Part shown: piece by piece, positions 42,884-55,700 of the stretch | Numbering within the stretch: the first letter of the stretch is position 1 | Layout: each line of letters starts with the position of its first letter | Made by a program: the position numbers and the translations under genes | NCBI GenBank assembly: GCA_946188155.1 | Contig: CAMHUC010000002.1 | Coordinates: 1-64,000, forward strand | Length of the DNA: 64,000 nt | From: an uncultured bacterium | GTDB lineage: Bacteria; Bacteroidota; Bacteroidia; Bacteroidales; Bacteroidaceae | Reading direction: 5' to 3' | The notes under the pieces: generated by a model | Told to the model about the DNA's origin: nothing | Database searches by the model: none | What the model saw: the letters and a program-made list of their open reading frames with translations, nothing else

Positions 42884-44533
42884 GTGAGTGAAGTGAAGAG
42901 ACATATTGGATTGTTGCTGTTGTCCGTGCTGGCATTGGCCATCACGGGCTGCAAGGACTATGAGGCTGACAATCTGAGCCGCGAGCCAGTCAGTGTGCAG
43001 TTTGCCTTTTCACTATCCTCCACCCGTGATGGCTCCCATACCCGACAGTCCGATGGTGTTGTGAGCAATACAGCGGTGGAAATTCTGAAAATCGTCCCGA
43101 TGCGTGGCGGGGCTATTGACGACTCCGAAGTGTCCAACTTGGTTGAGGTAGTCGATAAAACGGGCCCGGCGAAATTTTATCGCTATGGTTACTGCAATAT
43201 GCAGCCGGGCGTGGACGGCTGCCTGGTGTATGCCAAGGCAACGGATGAGGGCGGCTTAGAGGCGACACTCCCCGAAGAAGTGACATCTACCGACGACATC
43301 TCCTTTGCGCCGACGACTATCTATAACTATACAACGGCTCCAGCTGATGGCGAAGCCTGGGATATAGCGGAAGCCCTGACGGCCGTTGCAAATACCGGAG
43401 GGTGGTCGACCACAACCAATACCACGCTCAAGAACCTTTATAACAACTTTATCAACCACGGCTACGACCTGCCAGGCTCTGCTGCCAGTGTGATGGCATG
43501 GATTAAAGCACTGAAAGAGGAGGCGGGGAAGATGAGTGGGTTGTCTGGAACTGATGAGACCCTCAGAGGGACTTTAGCCAAGATAGCCATTCCGACGACA
43601 TTGCCGAACTATCCGCAATCCGTTGGACTGCCCGACGGTGCGGCAGCCCTGAGATGGACAACGTGGACTGATGGACAGGGGAAGCATACCGGCTTTATGC
43701 CCCAGCTGCAGACCACCACCATCGACAACATCAACACCGTGTCGCGCTTCGCCTATCCTCCTGCGAAATACTATTTCGTTAATAGCTCCATCAAATCATC
43801 GGATACGCCCGTTGATCTGGCGTCCCTATACAATACTAATAATACATGGGAAGGGGTGCTGCAAAACTTTCCCATTGAGGGAGTCACTGATGCTTCCAGA
43901 GCCATCGCCCTCAAAGATCCGGTGCAATATGCGGTGGCTCAGCTGAACATGACGGTGAAAGCCAGTGCATCGCCGCTGAAGGATGACAATTCTGCTGATG
44001 TCACCCTCGGAACAGAAGTCTTCCCTCTACGGGGTATCATCGTCGGCGGCCAGCGCGCTGCCGACTACAAGTTTGAACCCGTAAGCAATTCTGACGCCAA
44101 CGTGAAGTTCGTTTACGACCATCAGGGCATGGACGGCAGGTATCTCACCACCACAGCTACTGCCGCCACTAGCACACTCGTTCTGCAGAGTTACGACGGT
44201 GAGGACGTGTTGATTATCCTGGAGTTTGAGAACAAGAGCGGTCAGGCGTTCAAGTGCGTTGACGGCATAGTCTATCCCGATACCCGCTTTTACCTGATAG
44301 GGCGGGTTAGTCCCGACGATTTTGTCGTCTCCATAGCGCCAGATGTCCTTCCAGAAGGAGCAAAAGACCGCGTGTTCACCAAAGACTACATCACGACGGT
44401 GAATATGACGGTGACGTCGCTGGCGAAGGCATACAATGTGCTGCCCAACCTGCTGACGAAGAATCTGGAGATAGGCGTGGAGACCACTCCGCAGTGGGTA
44501 GCCGCCACGCCGACCCCCGTGCATTTGAATTAG
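42884..44533 (+). CDS. Fimbrillin-like lipoprotein, second subunit
   Basis: A lipoprotein of about 549 aa (signal HIGLLLLSVLALAI, lipobox ITGC/K). There is no ATG; GTG 42884 or GTG 42893 must be used. The C-terminal half shares order and wording with the 37593 gene: RAIALKDPVQYAVAQLNMTV, FPLRGIIVGGQRAADYKFEP, DVLIILEFENKSGQAF and a final strand region. It follows the FimB/Mfa2 gene on the same strand, so a structural or accessory subunit is likely. The N-terminal part differs from the first subunit. Confidence 0.7.
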   Translation: MSEVKRHIGLLLLSVLALAITGCKDYEADNLSREPVSVQFAFSLSSTRDGSHTRQSDGVVSNTAVEILKIVPMRGGAIDDSEVSNLVEVVDKTGPAKFYRYGYCNMQPGVDGCLVYAKATDEGGLEATLPEEVTSTDDISFAPTTIYNYTTAPADGEAWDIAEALTAVANTGGWSTTTNTTLKNLYNNFINHGYDLPGSAASVMAWIKALKEEAGKMSGLSGTDETLRGTLAKIAIPTTLPNYPQSVGLPDGAAALRWTTWTDGQGKHTGFMPQLQTTTIDNINTVSRFAYPPAKYYFVNSSIKSSDTPVDLASLYNTNNTWEGVLQNFPIEGVTDASRAIALKDPVQYAVAQLNMTVKASASPLKDDNSADVTLGTEVFPLRGIIVGGQRAADYKFEPVSNSDANVKFVYDHQGMDGRYLTTTATAATSTLVLQSYDGEDVLIILEFENKSGQAFKCVDGIVYPDTRFYLIGRVSPDDFVVSIAPDVLPEGAKDRVFTKDYITTVNMTVTSLAKAYNVLPNLLTKNLEIGVETTPQWVAATPTPVHLN

Positions 44534-44538
44534 AATAT

Positions 44539-45696
44539 ATGCAGATGAGACATATCTATAGACATATTGGATGGCTGACGGGCTGCATGCTGATGCTGCT
44601 CCTGGCGGTGGGCTGCTCCTCTGGCTCTGAGGATGCGGAGAGTCCGCTGCCTAAGGAGAAGCCCGTGCTCAAGGTGTACGTCTTCGCCCCTGAGAAACCC
44701 ATCGTCACCCGTGCTGACATCGGCAACGTGGATGCCTCAGCCGAAGAGGCTGCCATCAACACGCTCGATGTCTGGGTGTTCGAAACGGGCACAACGACCC
44801 TCGTCGGCCATGTCCATCAGTCTAATATCTCATGGGATGGCCAGAAGGAGGTGGCCATCAACGTCAGCGACGATTTTGCCAGCCGCAAGCCCAATGTGGA
44901 CATCTACGTCGCGGCCAATGCCGACGCTGCCGGTCTGGCGCTCGGAGCCACATCTACTGCCTCGGCTTTGGAATCCGCCATAATAGCGAGCGACTACTTC
45001 GGCCTAACCAGTCCTGTCAGCTCCGTACCCGTAGAGGGGCTGCCGATGTCGGGCCTGCTGAAGGATCAGGCGGTCACGGACACCTCGCCCGTCTATGCCG
45101 TCACGCCGAGGGTCAAGCTCGTTCGCGCCGTGTCGAAGGTGCGCTTCATCTTCACTAAGTCGGTAAGCGTGGCCAATGATGAGAGCCTGAAGGTGAACAG
45201 TATCTCCCTCAACGGCGGCGTGCTGCCCAAGCAGGAGTACCTCTTCAATAGTAGTGACAATGTGGTTGCCGACAACTATGAGACAGCAGCGGCCACGCTC
45301 GTCTCGGAGGTCAGTGGCGACGCTATTAATTCCTGCGACAACCCTTCTATATATATATATAAGGTGGAGCAGACTGGTCAAGAGTATGAGAACAAGATTA
45401 ACGATGGACTCGAGGAACATGTCGTGGAAGACGTGACCACCCCCGCCGCTCTCTCCGAGCTTGGGCGCTTCTACCTGCGTGAGTCCGACAAGAAGCTCGC
45501 CGGCACTATCAGCTTCACCTCGGAGGGCACAGCGAAAAGCACTACCTTTGAGATGGCAGAAGCCGGCGACTTCTCGCGAAACCACACCTGGATAGTATAC
45601 GCCTACTTTCTGGGAGGAGGTGAGCTGAAGGTGAATGTAGTGAACGTGAAGAGCTGGACGGCTCAAGACGGGACGCATGCCATTTATAATTGGTAG
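44539..45696 (+). CDS. FimA/Mfa-type accessory fimbrillin lipoprotein
   Basis: A protein of about 385 aa from ATG 44539 (MQMRHIYRHIGWLTG); the track start at 44494 lies in the previous gene. The lipobox is LLLAVGC/SS. The N-terminal domain shows the P. gingivalis FimA-type pattern EEAAINTLDVWVFETGT and INVSDDF...VDIYVAAN, with IVTRAD before it. The C-terminus YAYFLGGGELKVNVVNVKSW is fimbrillin-like. It starts 5 bp after the previous stop, so it is in one transcript and probably forms part of the tip complex. Confidence 0.72.
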   Translation: MQMRHIYRHIGWLTGCMLMLLLAVGCSSGSEDAESPLPKEKPVLKVYVFAPEKPIVTRADIGNVDASAEEAAINTLDVWVFETGTTTLVGHVHQSNISWDGQKEVAINVSDDFASRKPNVDIYVAANADAAGLALGATSTASALESAIIASDYFGLTSPVSSVPVEGLPMSGLLKDQAVTDTSPVYAVTPRVKLVRAVSKVRFIFTKSVSVANDESLKVNSISLNGGVLPKQEYLFNSSDNVVADNYETAAATLVSEVSGDAINSCDNPSIYIYKVEQTGQEYENKINDGLEEHVVEDVTTPAALSELGRFYLRESDKKLAGTISFTSEGTAKSTTFEMAEAGDFSRNHTWIVYAYFLGGGELKVNVVNVKSWTAQDGTHAIYNW

Positions 45697-45705
45697 CGAG
45701 CTGGA

Positions 45706-45738
45706 TAGTGAATAGTGAATAGAGAATAGTGAATAGAT
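45706..45738. repeat. Heptanucleotide repeat (ATAGTGA) at a start codon
   Basis: ATAGTGA ATAGTGA ATAGAGA ATAGTGA then ATAG. The last GTG is the only usable start of the next gene; the two earlier GTGs read into TAG after four codons. Confidence 0.65.
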
Positions 45739-46766
45739 TAAGAGCGATAGAAAGATGGACGTGCCGCTGCCTGCTGACAGGCTGCCTGCTGAACCTGTTG
45801 GCCTGTTCCGACGAGCAGGATACGCAGAACGGCGCACAGCCCGACGGCAACCTGCGGCTGGCTGCAGTCACCCGTGCCGGCGAGGACTACTACCCCCTTA
45901 CAGAATACGGGAGCCGGATTGGCCTGATCATCGCCACAGCGGATGGCATCGCGAGCAGCAACGGTGTTTTCAGCTATGCCGATGCGGCCTGGTCATCGAC
46001 AGCATCCGTCAGGGAGAATACACAATACTACATCTACGGCTACCTGACAAACACGAACACCTCGGGCATCACCACTACTCCCACTAAGCCTGCCGGGGGC
46101 GACTTTTCCGGGGGTGCCGACTTGGCACTCAGCGGCCTGCCCGTCATCACCGGCGACGATATCTGCATCATCGTGGGCGTGGAGAAGGTCAACAGCATGA
46201 ATGCACCATGGAATGTCACCGAGGGCAGCTACGGCTATCTCTCTACGACTGCCGACGAGAACTACGTCAACCTGCTGCTCGACCACCTGTACACGAAGTT
46301 CACCCTGCAGTTCTGCATAGGCTCGGTGTATGCCGAACTGCGCGAGATACGACTGAAGACCGTCAAACTGTCTACTACTTCGGGCGAAACGGCCAGTGCT
46401 GTGGTCAGCCTCAGAAGCGGCTTCGGCATAGGCACGCCGGTATTTACTCTTTCCAATGGCAGCTTCGACTTCGACATGCTCCCTGAGGAAAAGCTCCTGA
46501 CGACCACCCCTGCCTTAACGGGCACCACGGCATACTGCGTACCCAATATTTTCGAAGGCTCGACGCTCAAGCTCACCAGCACCTACGACGTGTATGACCG
46601 CAAGGGTAACAAGATTGCTGAACGGACGGCGGAGAACAAGATAGCAGTCACAGGTATGGCCCCCGGCAAAAGCTGCCAGCTGACGCTCACCGTGGAGCCT
46701 ACCTATTTATATATATTGTCTGACGACGACCTCGACAACCCCGAGGTGAAATTGACAAGTGAATAG
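45729..46766 (+). CDS. Fimbrillin-family accessory lipoprotein
   Basis: A 345-aa lipoprotein (CLLTGCLLNLLAC/SD). No in-frame ATG precedes the signal peptide, so the GTG at 45729, which belongs to the heptad repeat, is the start. The N-terminal domain has an AVTRAGEDYYP strand after the signal and a body of strands (YYIYGYLTNTN, DICIIVGVEKVN, LYTKFTLQFCIGSVYAELRE). The order after two fimbrillin-like genes and before the giant T9SS protein resembles mfa4 in P. gingivalis mfa clusters, but the sequence alone does not prove orthology. Confidence 0.65.
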   Translation: MNRLRAIERWTCRCLLTGCLLNLLACSDEQDTQNGAQPDGNLRLAAVTRAGEDYYPLTEYGSRIGLIIATADGIASSNGVFSYADAAWSSTASVRENTQYYIYGYLTNTNTSGITTTPTKPAGGDFSGGADLALSGLPVITGDDICIIVGVEKVNSMNAPWNVTEGSYGYLSTTADENYVNLLLDHLYTKFTLQFCIGSVYAELREIRLKTVKLSTTSGETASAVVSLRSGFGIGTPVFTLSNGSFDFDMLPEEKLLTTTPALTGTTAYCVPNIFEGSTLKLTSTYDVYDRKGNKIAERTAENKIAVTGMAPGKSCQLTLTVEPTYLYILSDDDLDNPEVKLTSE

Positions 46767-46770
46767 AGAC

Positions 46771-49700
46771 ATGCTGATGAAGATATATTCTGACCATAAT
46801 ACGATAAACACCAGGCGATGGGTGATAGTACTGTCACTGCTCGTCTGCCATCTCTCATGCGGCTTTGCGCAAATAAAGATTGGCGGCAACGTCTACGGCG
46901 GCGGAAATGAGGGCGACACTGGCGGCAGCACCAGTGTCACCGTGCGTGCCGGCGACTTTAATGGTGCCGTCTTCGGCGGTGCCCGTCAGGCTAATGTAGG
47001 CGGGTCTGCCTTCGTCAACATCGACGGAGAGCATATCAGTGGCGACATCACCATCAACTACGTCTATGGCGGCAACGACATCTCCGGCAACGTGGGGGAA
47101 AAGGTGACTGCTAACGATGACCTGCCCGTTGCCCTGACCACCCCGCCGACGGGCAAGACTCAGGCCCACGTGGTGGAGTATGGTCTCACTACCAACACTG
47201 GCGGCGATGCGGGCAAGAACACCCAGGCATACAATGCCTTCATACTCACCACCCCGGAGCGCTCTGTCACTACCAGCGGCGAGGGTGACGCCACCACCAC
47301 ATCCACGTACCAAATCTTCATCGGACAGATGTTCGGCGGCGGCAACGGTGCATACGACTACACCTCAGAACCCTATAAGGGCATGCAGCTACCCGAAGTG
47401 AAGCGCACCTATCAGGAGCTGCGAGGCGGAACGTTCGGCTATGTCTATGCCGGTGGCAATAATGCCACCGTCACCGACAAGGCTGACATCTGTATCGACA
47501 ATAGCAGCACCATTACCACCGCGACCGATGCCCTTGTGGTGAAAGACTATACCAAGCCGGAGAATATCAGTGGCGGCGTTGGCAGTGCTGTCGACCAGCG
47601 CCTGATGAGCATGGGGCTCAACCTCTCTACGTTCAACAACGACCACCAGTTCCTGCGTGTATTCGGCGGCAACAACAAGGCCGACATGCACATACGGCCC
47701 ACGTGGCACCTGCAGCAGGGCGACATCGAGAATCTCTATAGCGGCGGCAACGAGGGGCGCATGACCGCTACCGAAGGCATACTCTTGGAAATCAATCCCC
47801 AGGGAAAAGACGAGGAGAAGATGAAGCTGAAGGTGGAGAATGTGTTCGGCGGCTGCCGCAGGGCCGATGTGTGCCCCACTACCGACGTGGACGGCAAGAC
47901 CCCGGTAACGAGTGTGGCGAACCTCAGCGGCTATAGATTCCCTCCCAATCTGGCAGCCCGCGTACTGGTGCGCGGCGGCGACATCACCAATGTGTATGGC
48001 GGCAACGACATCTCCGGAAAGGTCTATTTCGGCAATGCCTTGGGCGTATATACCAGTATCAAGGGCGATATCTATGGCGGCGGCAACGGCTCATACGCCT
48101 ATACCGACAACCCAGACCTGAAGGACGACCTCATCTGGGGCGACTTCTATTACGATAAAGGCGATGATTCTGCCAAGGCCCTTAATGCCAACCGCCCCAA
48201 TGCCGAGCAGGTATCCATCCGTGTGGCTGGTGAGGCCGACGCCAAGGGGACGATGAAGAGGCAGGTAATCATCGGCGGTAGCATCTACGTGGGTGGCAAC
48301 AGCGCCACGCTGAAGCCGGATCCCGTCCATGCCAGCCTTCCCAACTATCCGATGGCAGAGCTGAAGATAGGCTCCTACGTCATTGCCGACAAAGTGTTCT
48401 TGGGAAACAACGGCGAGGAGATGATCTCGCGTGACGTGCTGGAGCAGTATGTCGGTACCGTGACGGGAGCCAACGCCACGGCGACGACCAGCGACAAGCA
48501 CGACTTCAGCTCGCTTGACCTGACCGATGAGGCCGTCTTTGCAGAGTATATGAACGGCTGCGCCATGGACATGATGCCACAGGTGGTGTTCGACGACTCC
48601 ACCAGGACTTCCAACCCCGACCCTGCCACCTACATCGACTACTCATCCTATTTCGGCTCCTTCTTTTGCGGCGGCAACGTGGGCAGCATGACAAAGGATG
48701 GTAAGGAAATCATAGACTTCAGCCATCCCGTCATCATCTTCGACAAGCTTGTCGGCGGATGCAACAATGCCTTTGTCTATCCTGTTGCCAAAGTGGGCGG
48801 CGGCTATCTGAATGCAGCCTATAACGGCGGCCTCACGGGCGACCCCGACGACAGCGGTGTCAAGCTACAGCTCGACCTGGAAGGGCTGAAGATACAGCCG
48901 AAGCGCTGGAAGGATGAGACCGACAAGACGCAAGGCTTGGAGTGGAACACCTACGTTGATGATACCGAGAATGTTATTGCTGATAATGCGGGAATAGGCG
49001 TTGCTTCAGACGATGACAAGAACCGCCGCTTCCGTGGCGGCAACGTCTATGGGGGCTGCTATGAGAGCGGCCACGTTAACGGCGACGTTGTCATCAACAT
49101 CAACGGCACCATCATCGACCGCGAGGGCGAGCATGGCGTGTTCGATACCGTCACAGAGGATGCCGAAGGCGAGGGCATCCTCTATGACGACACCCAGTTC
49201 CACATCACCGAGCGCCGCTCCGGCGTCATCCTCGACCAGCAGGGCATGGACGTGCTCGGCTCTGCCCTGAGTGTGTTCGGCGGCGGCTACGGCAAGGACT
49301 CCGAGATATGGGGCAGCACCACCGTCAACCTCAACAAGGGCTATGTGTTCCAGATCTTCGGCGGCGGCGAGATGGGGGCTATCGGCAAGGGCACGCGCAA
49401 CGAGACCACTCACAAGTTAAACGATAGTTCATATTCATATAATGCCGCCTACAGCACCACCATCAACCTGCATGGCGAGGTGGCCGGCGTGTCGAAGGGC
49501 GTCACGCTGACTGACGCCCAGGAGGCGATGCTCGCCGAGGCGGAATTCATCTACGGCGGCGGCTTCGAGGGCCTCATTAGCGGCGACACCCACATCTACC
49601 TTGGCAACGGCCGCGTGTTCAACACCTTCGCCGGCTCGTGCAACGCCGACATCCTCGGACATACCGAGACCTACGTGGGTAAGGGCAAGAATGCCAACGG

Positions 49701-52700
49701 CACCGTCGTTGCCGGCTTCCCTTGGGTGCGTGACCACGTCTATGGCGGCAACGACCTCGGTGGGCGCATACGGGGCTCCGCCAGCTTCAGCGGGAAGCTG
49801 AGCGACTTTGCTCAGGGCAAGAGCTATTCCTCCGCCGTGGCCGCCCCCACCACTGCCTCCGCCTATATGGAGTACACGCAGGGCCGCGTGGACCGCATCT
49901 TCGGCGGATGCTATGGCGACTATGACTACATCACGGCGACGGACAATCCGTTCAACAACGACAAATACTCCTTTGAGACCTACCAAGGCAGCGAAACCCA
50001 CACCTATGGCATCAAGTATTTCAAGCCCTACCTGAACAATGCCTTCGTCAACATCATACCGACGAGCAATGCCAACAACGCCATCTCGATGGTGTTCGGC
50101 GCCGGACAGGGCATCAGCGGCGACCGCGACGGCGACGACATGCAGGACCGCAGCTACGTGCTCATCGACATTCCGCAGACCCAGGAGAAATTCAAGGGGC
50201 TTGAGGTATTCGGTGCCGGAGCCTACGACGGCCTCGGCATGCGCTTCGACCCAGCCAACGACAGCGAGAAGGTGACCACCGCCAACAGCGACAAGGCGAC
50301 GGCCATCGTCGACCTGGTACGTGGACAGATAGCCGCCGCCTATGGTGGCAGCTACAACGAGGGCATCACCCGCCGCACGATGGTCAACGTGCCCGCCGGC
50401 TCCACCATCCGCTTAGGCAGCATCTTCGGAGGGGCCTACGGCAACAACACCTTCAAACCCTGCGACGTCTACGAGTCGCACGTGGAATACCACAGTGCCG
50501 ACGCCTGGCTGATATGCAACCCGTTGAGGCTGGATGACGACGGCAACACGATTGGTGACAGGCGCATGAAGGGAGCCATCTATGGCGGCAACAACAACGA
50601 GCGGCGCACTATCTATGCCAAAATCAACGTCGACGTGAAGGTGAACCAGGATCACTGGAAGAATGGCGCCACCACCGGCAACATCTATGGCGCGGGATGC
50701 GGTGCCAACACCTGGGCCGAATATACCGAGGTAAACCTCAACAGCGGCGCAGAGGTCTACGAGGTCTACGGCGGCGGCGAGGCCGGAAAGGTGTTCAATA
50801 CGCTGAGCGTGGAGAAGTATATGCAGAAGTACAAGGATACCCCGCCAGATGGTGTCGTCGTCGATGGCGACTGGGCTACTGTGTGGCCGGCTGCCTGGAC
50901 GTTCGGGAGATACTATACCCCCAATGCAGCCTTTGATAATTACAGGGCTAACGACTTGACCAGCCTCAACAATACCGACCTGGTGACACGTGCCGCCTTC
51001 GACGACCGCACCACCAAGACATACCCTTACCGCTACAACACCAACGTGCTTATCCGCCGGGGAGCCCTGGTCAACAACTATGCCTACGGCGGCGGCCTCG
51101 GTGCGGATGCCAAGATCTGCGGGTCTACCTACATCGCCCTGCTCGGCGGCACGGTGAAGAAGGACTTGTATGCCGCCGGCACCAGTGGCGCCGTGCAGGA
51201 CTGGCTCGACGACCAGCGCTTCACAGCCAGTGCCAACGCTTACGTGGCGGGGGGAACGGTGCGCAATGTCTACGGCGGCGGATGGGAAGGCAGCGTGGGC
51301 CACCACGAGGGAGCCATTGAGAACGACCCCTCTGGCGACAGCCTCGGCGAGACGCACGTCGTCATCGGCATACGCCGGGACCAGCCCGACAACCAGCTTA
51401 TCGACGACCTGACATACGCTAAAGGTAGCAAAGCCACGGTTGACGACTACGGCCTTTACTACGGCGTGCCGGCCATCCAGCGCAATGCTTACGGAGGCGG
51501 CGAGGGCGGCGCCGTATTCGGCACCACCAGCATCACGCTGAACAACGGATACATAGGCTACGTCTATTCTGACAGCGAACCCGAGGACAAGACGATTCCT
51601 TACGTCAATATCTACGATGGCTACTATCAGGAGAAACTGCACGACGAGACATGGACGGACCACGTCGGTGAGAACCGCTTAGAGGGCAGTGGCAACTTGT
51701 TCGGCGGCGGCTACGTGGACAACAGCAGTGTAGACTTCACCAACGTCACCATGTATGGCGGACTGGTGCGCAACAGCCTCTTCGGCGGCGGCGAGATTGC
51801 GGCTGTGGGAAGAGGAAAAGTGAAAGCGGGAGGCTATCAGAACAGTGAGCGCAACTACATAGGCACCACCAAGCATGGCAAGACCACGGTGACGATGTAC
51901 AAGGGACACGTGCAGCGCGACGTCTTTGGCGGCGGCAAGGGCTACGACAACTTGGGCAAGGTGGGTACGCTCTATACCGACGGCTACGTGTTCGGACAGA
52001 CCGAGGTGCGCATACGCGGCGGCGAGGTGGGCACGGCCACCAACTATGCCGACGGCTACGGCAACGTGTTTGGAGGCGGCGACATCGGCTACGTCTACGG
52101 CCTGGGGACGGCCGACGAGGCGGGCGAGAAGCCATCGCCCGACCACTATTACTATATAGGCTATCGATGCAAGGCGGCATACGGTACGTATAAGGCCGGC
52201 GACGTCATCGCCAAGCAAGACTATGACAAGTTCGGCGACGGCGACAAGAGCAAATGGGAAAAGGTGTGGACGGAGGATGTCAAGGTGGTGGTGGAACCCT
52301 ACGCACAGGTGACAGACGCCGGCGGCGTGACCATCGACGGCACAGCCTACCCCCAATACAGCTATGTGCCCACCGACGTGCTGAACAAGCTGAAGGGCAA
52401 GAACGACGTAAGCGATGGAGCCACGTGGAACAATCTCGACGACAGTGGCGTCATCATCCATAACGCCGTGTTCGCCGGCGGCAACATCGCCGTGGGCAGC
52501 GACAAGGTGTATGCCAATGCCGTCACCGTGTTCGGCAATGTCACCGCATCGCTGCGCGACATCTACCGCCGCGACCTCATCACCATCGGCACCGAGCATA
52601 TCGGCGGACTGTACGGTGGCGGCAACCTGTCGCTCGTCAACGGCTACCGCGAGATGCACATCTCCAACTACGGCACCGACTACTACGGGCTGTCGCAGGA

Positions 52701-55700
52701 GGTGACCTACGACTACTACCAGAACCAACTGACCGACCGCGAGCGTGCCTACTTCCGCCTGCGCTATACATGCCTGACGGCATTTCAGGGCGGCAAGGAT
52801 GCCCAGGGCATCACCTACAAGGGGCATCAAGTGGGCGACCAGATCTATGAGGACGAGTTCAACGACTTGCCTGACGCATACAAGTCGGTGCAAGGCGAAG
52901 GGGTTAGCGACGCCTACTGGAAGCTCGACGGCGTGTGCTCCATCTATGCCGGCCGCCTGCTGAACACGCTGCAGCGTGCCGACCTGGTGGGCGTCTATGG
53001 CTCGCGCCTGGTGCTGCAGGGCGCACGCGACCGCGTGACCGACGTGGTGGACTACACCCGCTACACCATCAACCGCGTGGGAGAGTTGTCGCTCAAGAAG
53101 GTGGACTCACCCGCCGGCGAGACCGACGACACCAACATGAGCCACGGCAACTACTTCGGCATCTACAGCGTGGTGAACTACTTAGGCAACATGACCAGCG
53201 ACGTGCTCTTCGACGATGTACGCACGTCGGATACCAGCGACACCGACGACCATACCACCTATTATGATTGGAAGAAAAGCAACCCCAACAGCCGCAAGCG
53301 AAACACGGCCACCTGCCACAACCAGGTGGCACTGGCATCGGGCGTGTTCCTCGAACTGACCAAGGAGACGAGCACCGCCGAACGCAAGGACTACGGCTAC
53401 ATCACCGGCGTGGTGGAACTGGACCTCATCAATGCCAAGGCCGACGAGATTGGTGGCGGCTACGTCTACGCCAAGAACGAGCACGGCACGCGAAGCACGG
53501 TGGACTATACGATGGTGACACTCTCTGAATTCAACAACGACCTGCGCACCTATAAGATGTACACATATAATGAGGAACCCGACCACCTACAGTTGATACA
53601 GACATCGGGCAACTTCATCCACGACTCACGAAAGATCATCATCGACGACTGCTACCCTCACAACATGTCGTATGACCATACGAAGGCCCCCTACTCCGAG
53701 GCGCACTACTGGTACATCAAGGGTAGCATCTACATCTACGACCAGGTCATCTCGGCCTACACTGGCTCGCCAACGGCCTACACCCGCGAGAAGCAGATAC
53801 CGCTCACCATCACTGCCGGCTCGCACGGACAGCTGAAACTGGTCAACGTGCAGCCCAACCTCTATGCCTACTACGAAAATTTCGACACCAGGACGAAGAT
53901 TGGAGAGGACGGTGTGAAAGTGAACAACAACAGCGTGACCTACAAGCTTAACGACATCATCACCTACTGGGATTGGAGCCAGCTGCCTGAGAAAGAGCGA
54001 GAGCTGTTCGTCGAGGAGACCTACGTCAGCACGTCGGCCTATAAGCTGAGTGCCGGTGACACCGAGGAGCATCCTGCCGGCGAGGTGATGCTGCCAGATG
54101 ACTACAAGACTCTCAAGAACAGTCATCCGACGCTATACGACATAGCGAATGAAAAGATGGTCGATGCAGACGACATCATCCACCCGTCGAACAACATCAG
54201 CCATAAAACGGGCTACGTGGTCAGCTTCGAAATGGACACACCGCCCGACTGGAACACGTGGTATTCGAAGAAGACGGGAGACATCGACAAAATCAGCACA
54301 ACAGCATACAAGAATCTGACAGACACGGAACAAGACGGTTACCGGCCCGGCCCCACCTTCAAGCTGACAGCCGACGGAAGCCAGGTGTTCGGCCAGCGGC
54401 ACTATGATGAGGGCGAGATCATCCCGCAGTCTGTTCACGACGCCTATAGCCCCGGCACTGGCGACCAAGCCACTGTGAGCCGCGCCTACGTCACGGCAGA
54501 ACAGGTGTCGTACACATATAACAGCCAGTCCAAGACCGTCAATGCAGGCACCGCCATCTCCGAGACGGAATACAACGGACTGGACACAGCCACCAAGGCC
54601 AAGTTCAAGGAAGCCAAGATGTGCATCAGCACGCTGAAGCTGAGCGACGAGACATACATCCTATATGGCGAACTGCTCAATGAAGACAAGATTGACGAAC
54701 TGGCCCGAGCCTTCAGTGCCAGCGAGAGTACTGCCGACATCGCTGCCATGAAGGCGGAGATAGAGGCCTGCCTCTCCGATGCATACATCTGCGAGGAGGG
54801 AGGCCTGTACGGCGGCCACAGCTATGACGGCGGCACCAACTATGACGCCCTGGAAGGCTGGGCAGCCCTGACGGCTGAAGACCGCAATTCGAACAAGTTC
54901 ACATTCAACTTCGATGCCTTGGACGTCCTGGCCGACCCCGACTATCGGGGCGACATGAACTATTACAGAGCACCATACAACGAGGTGAAGAACGTGGAGT
55001 ACACTGCCATCTATAACGGCGATGAGCCGCTCACGCCTTCTGTGTCCATTGATGGAGTAGCATCATCCATCACGCAGGGTACAGAGCTGACTCGTCCGCA
55101 GTATGAACAGCTGGCCAACGAGAAGTATCACTACACGCCCATCCGCGTCACGACCACCGCTGAAGATGGCGACGACTACTACATCGCCAAGCAGGCCTTC
55201 TCGCGTGGCAACATGGCATACGCCGAGGGCCAGGTCATCAGCTCGGGCACCTACCGCGCACTGTCGGCTACGGAACGCGCCGACTGGGTGACGGTACTCA
55301 AGTTCACCAACACCAGCTCCGACGACAAGATGTACTTCTACTGCCGCGAAGACTACACGGGAGTTACGTCGGTGACCAACCTTGAAAGCGGAGGCACGGT
55401 GAGTGACGGCACTGTCAACGGCTCCGGCACCACCGTCGGCAAGGGCTGGGTCATCTCGCAGGCCGACTACACCACCCTGAAGAACGAGCAGAAAGACTTC
55501 ATCATCAAGGGTGAGGAACCCACGGAGTCGACCACCCTCTACGTCAGCCGTGAGAGCGACATCAGAGACCTCTCGAAGGAGAAGATCATCAGCGTCATCT
55601 ACCAGTACACCTATAATGAAGGCTCCGACGACGGCGACAACGTGGAGCTGGTCAACGAGATGCACATCATCAACATCCACCTGCAGTTTGAGAGCGGAGC

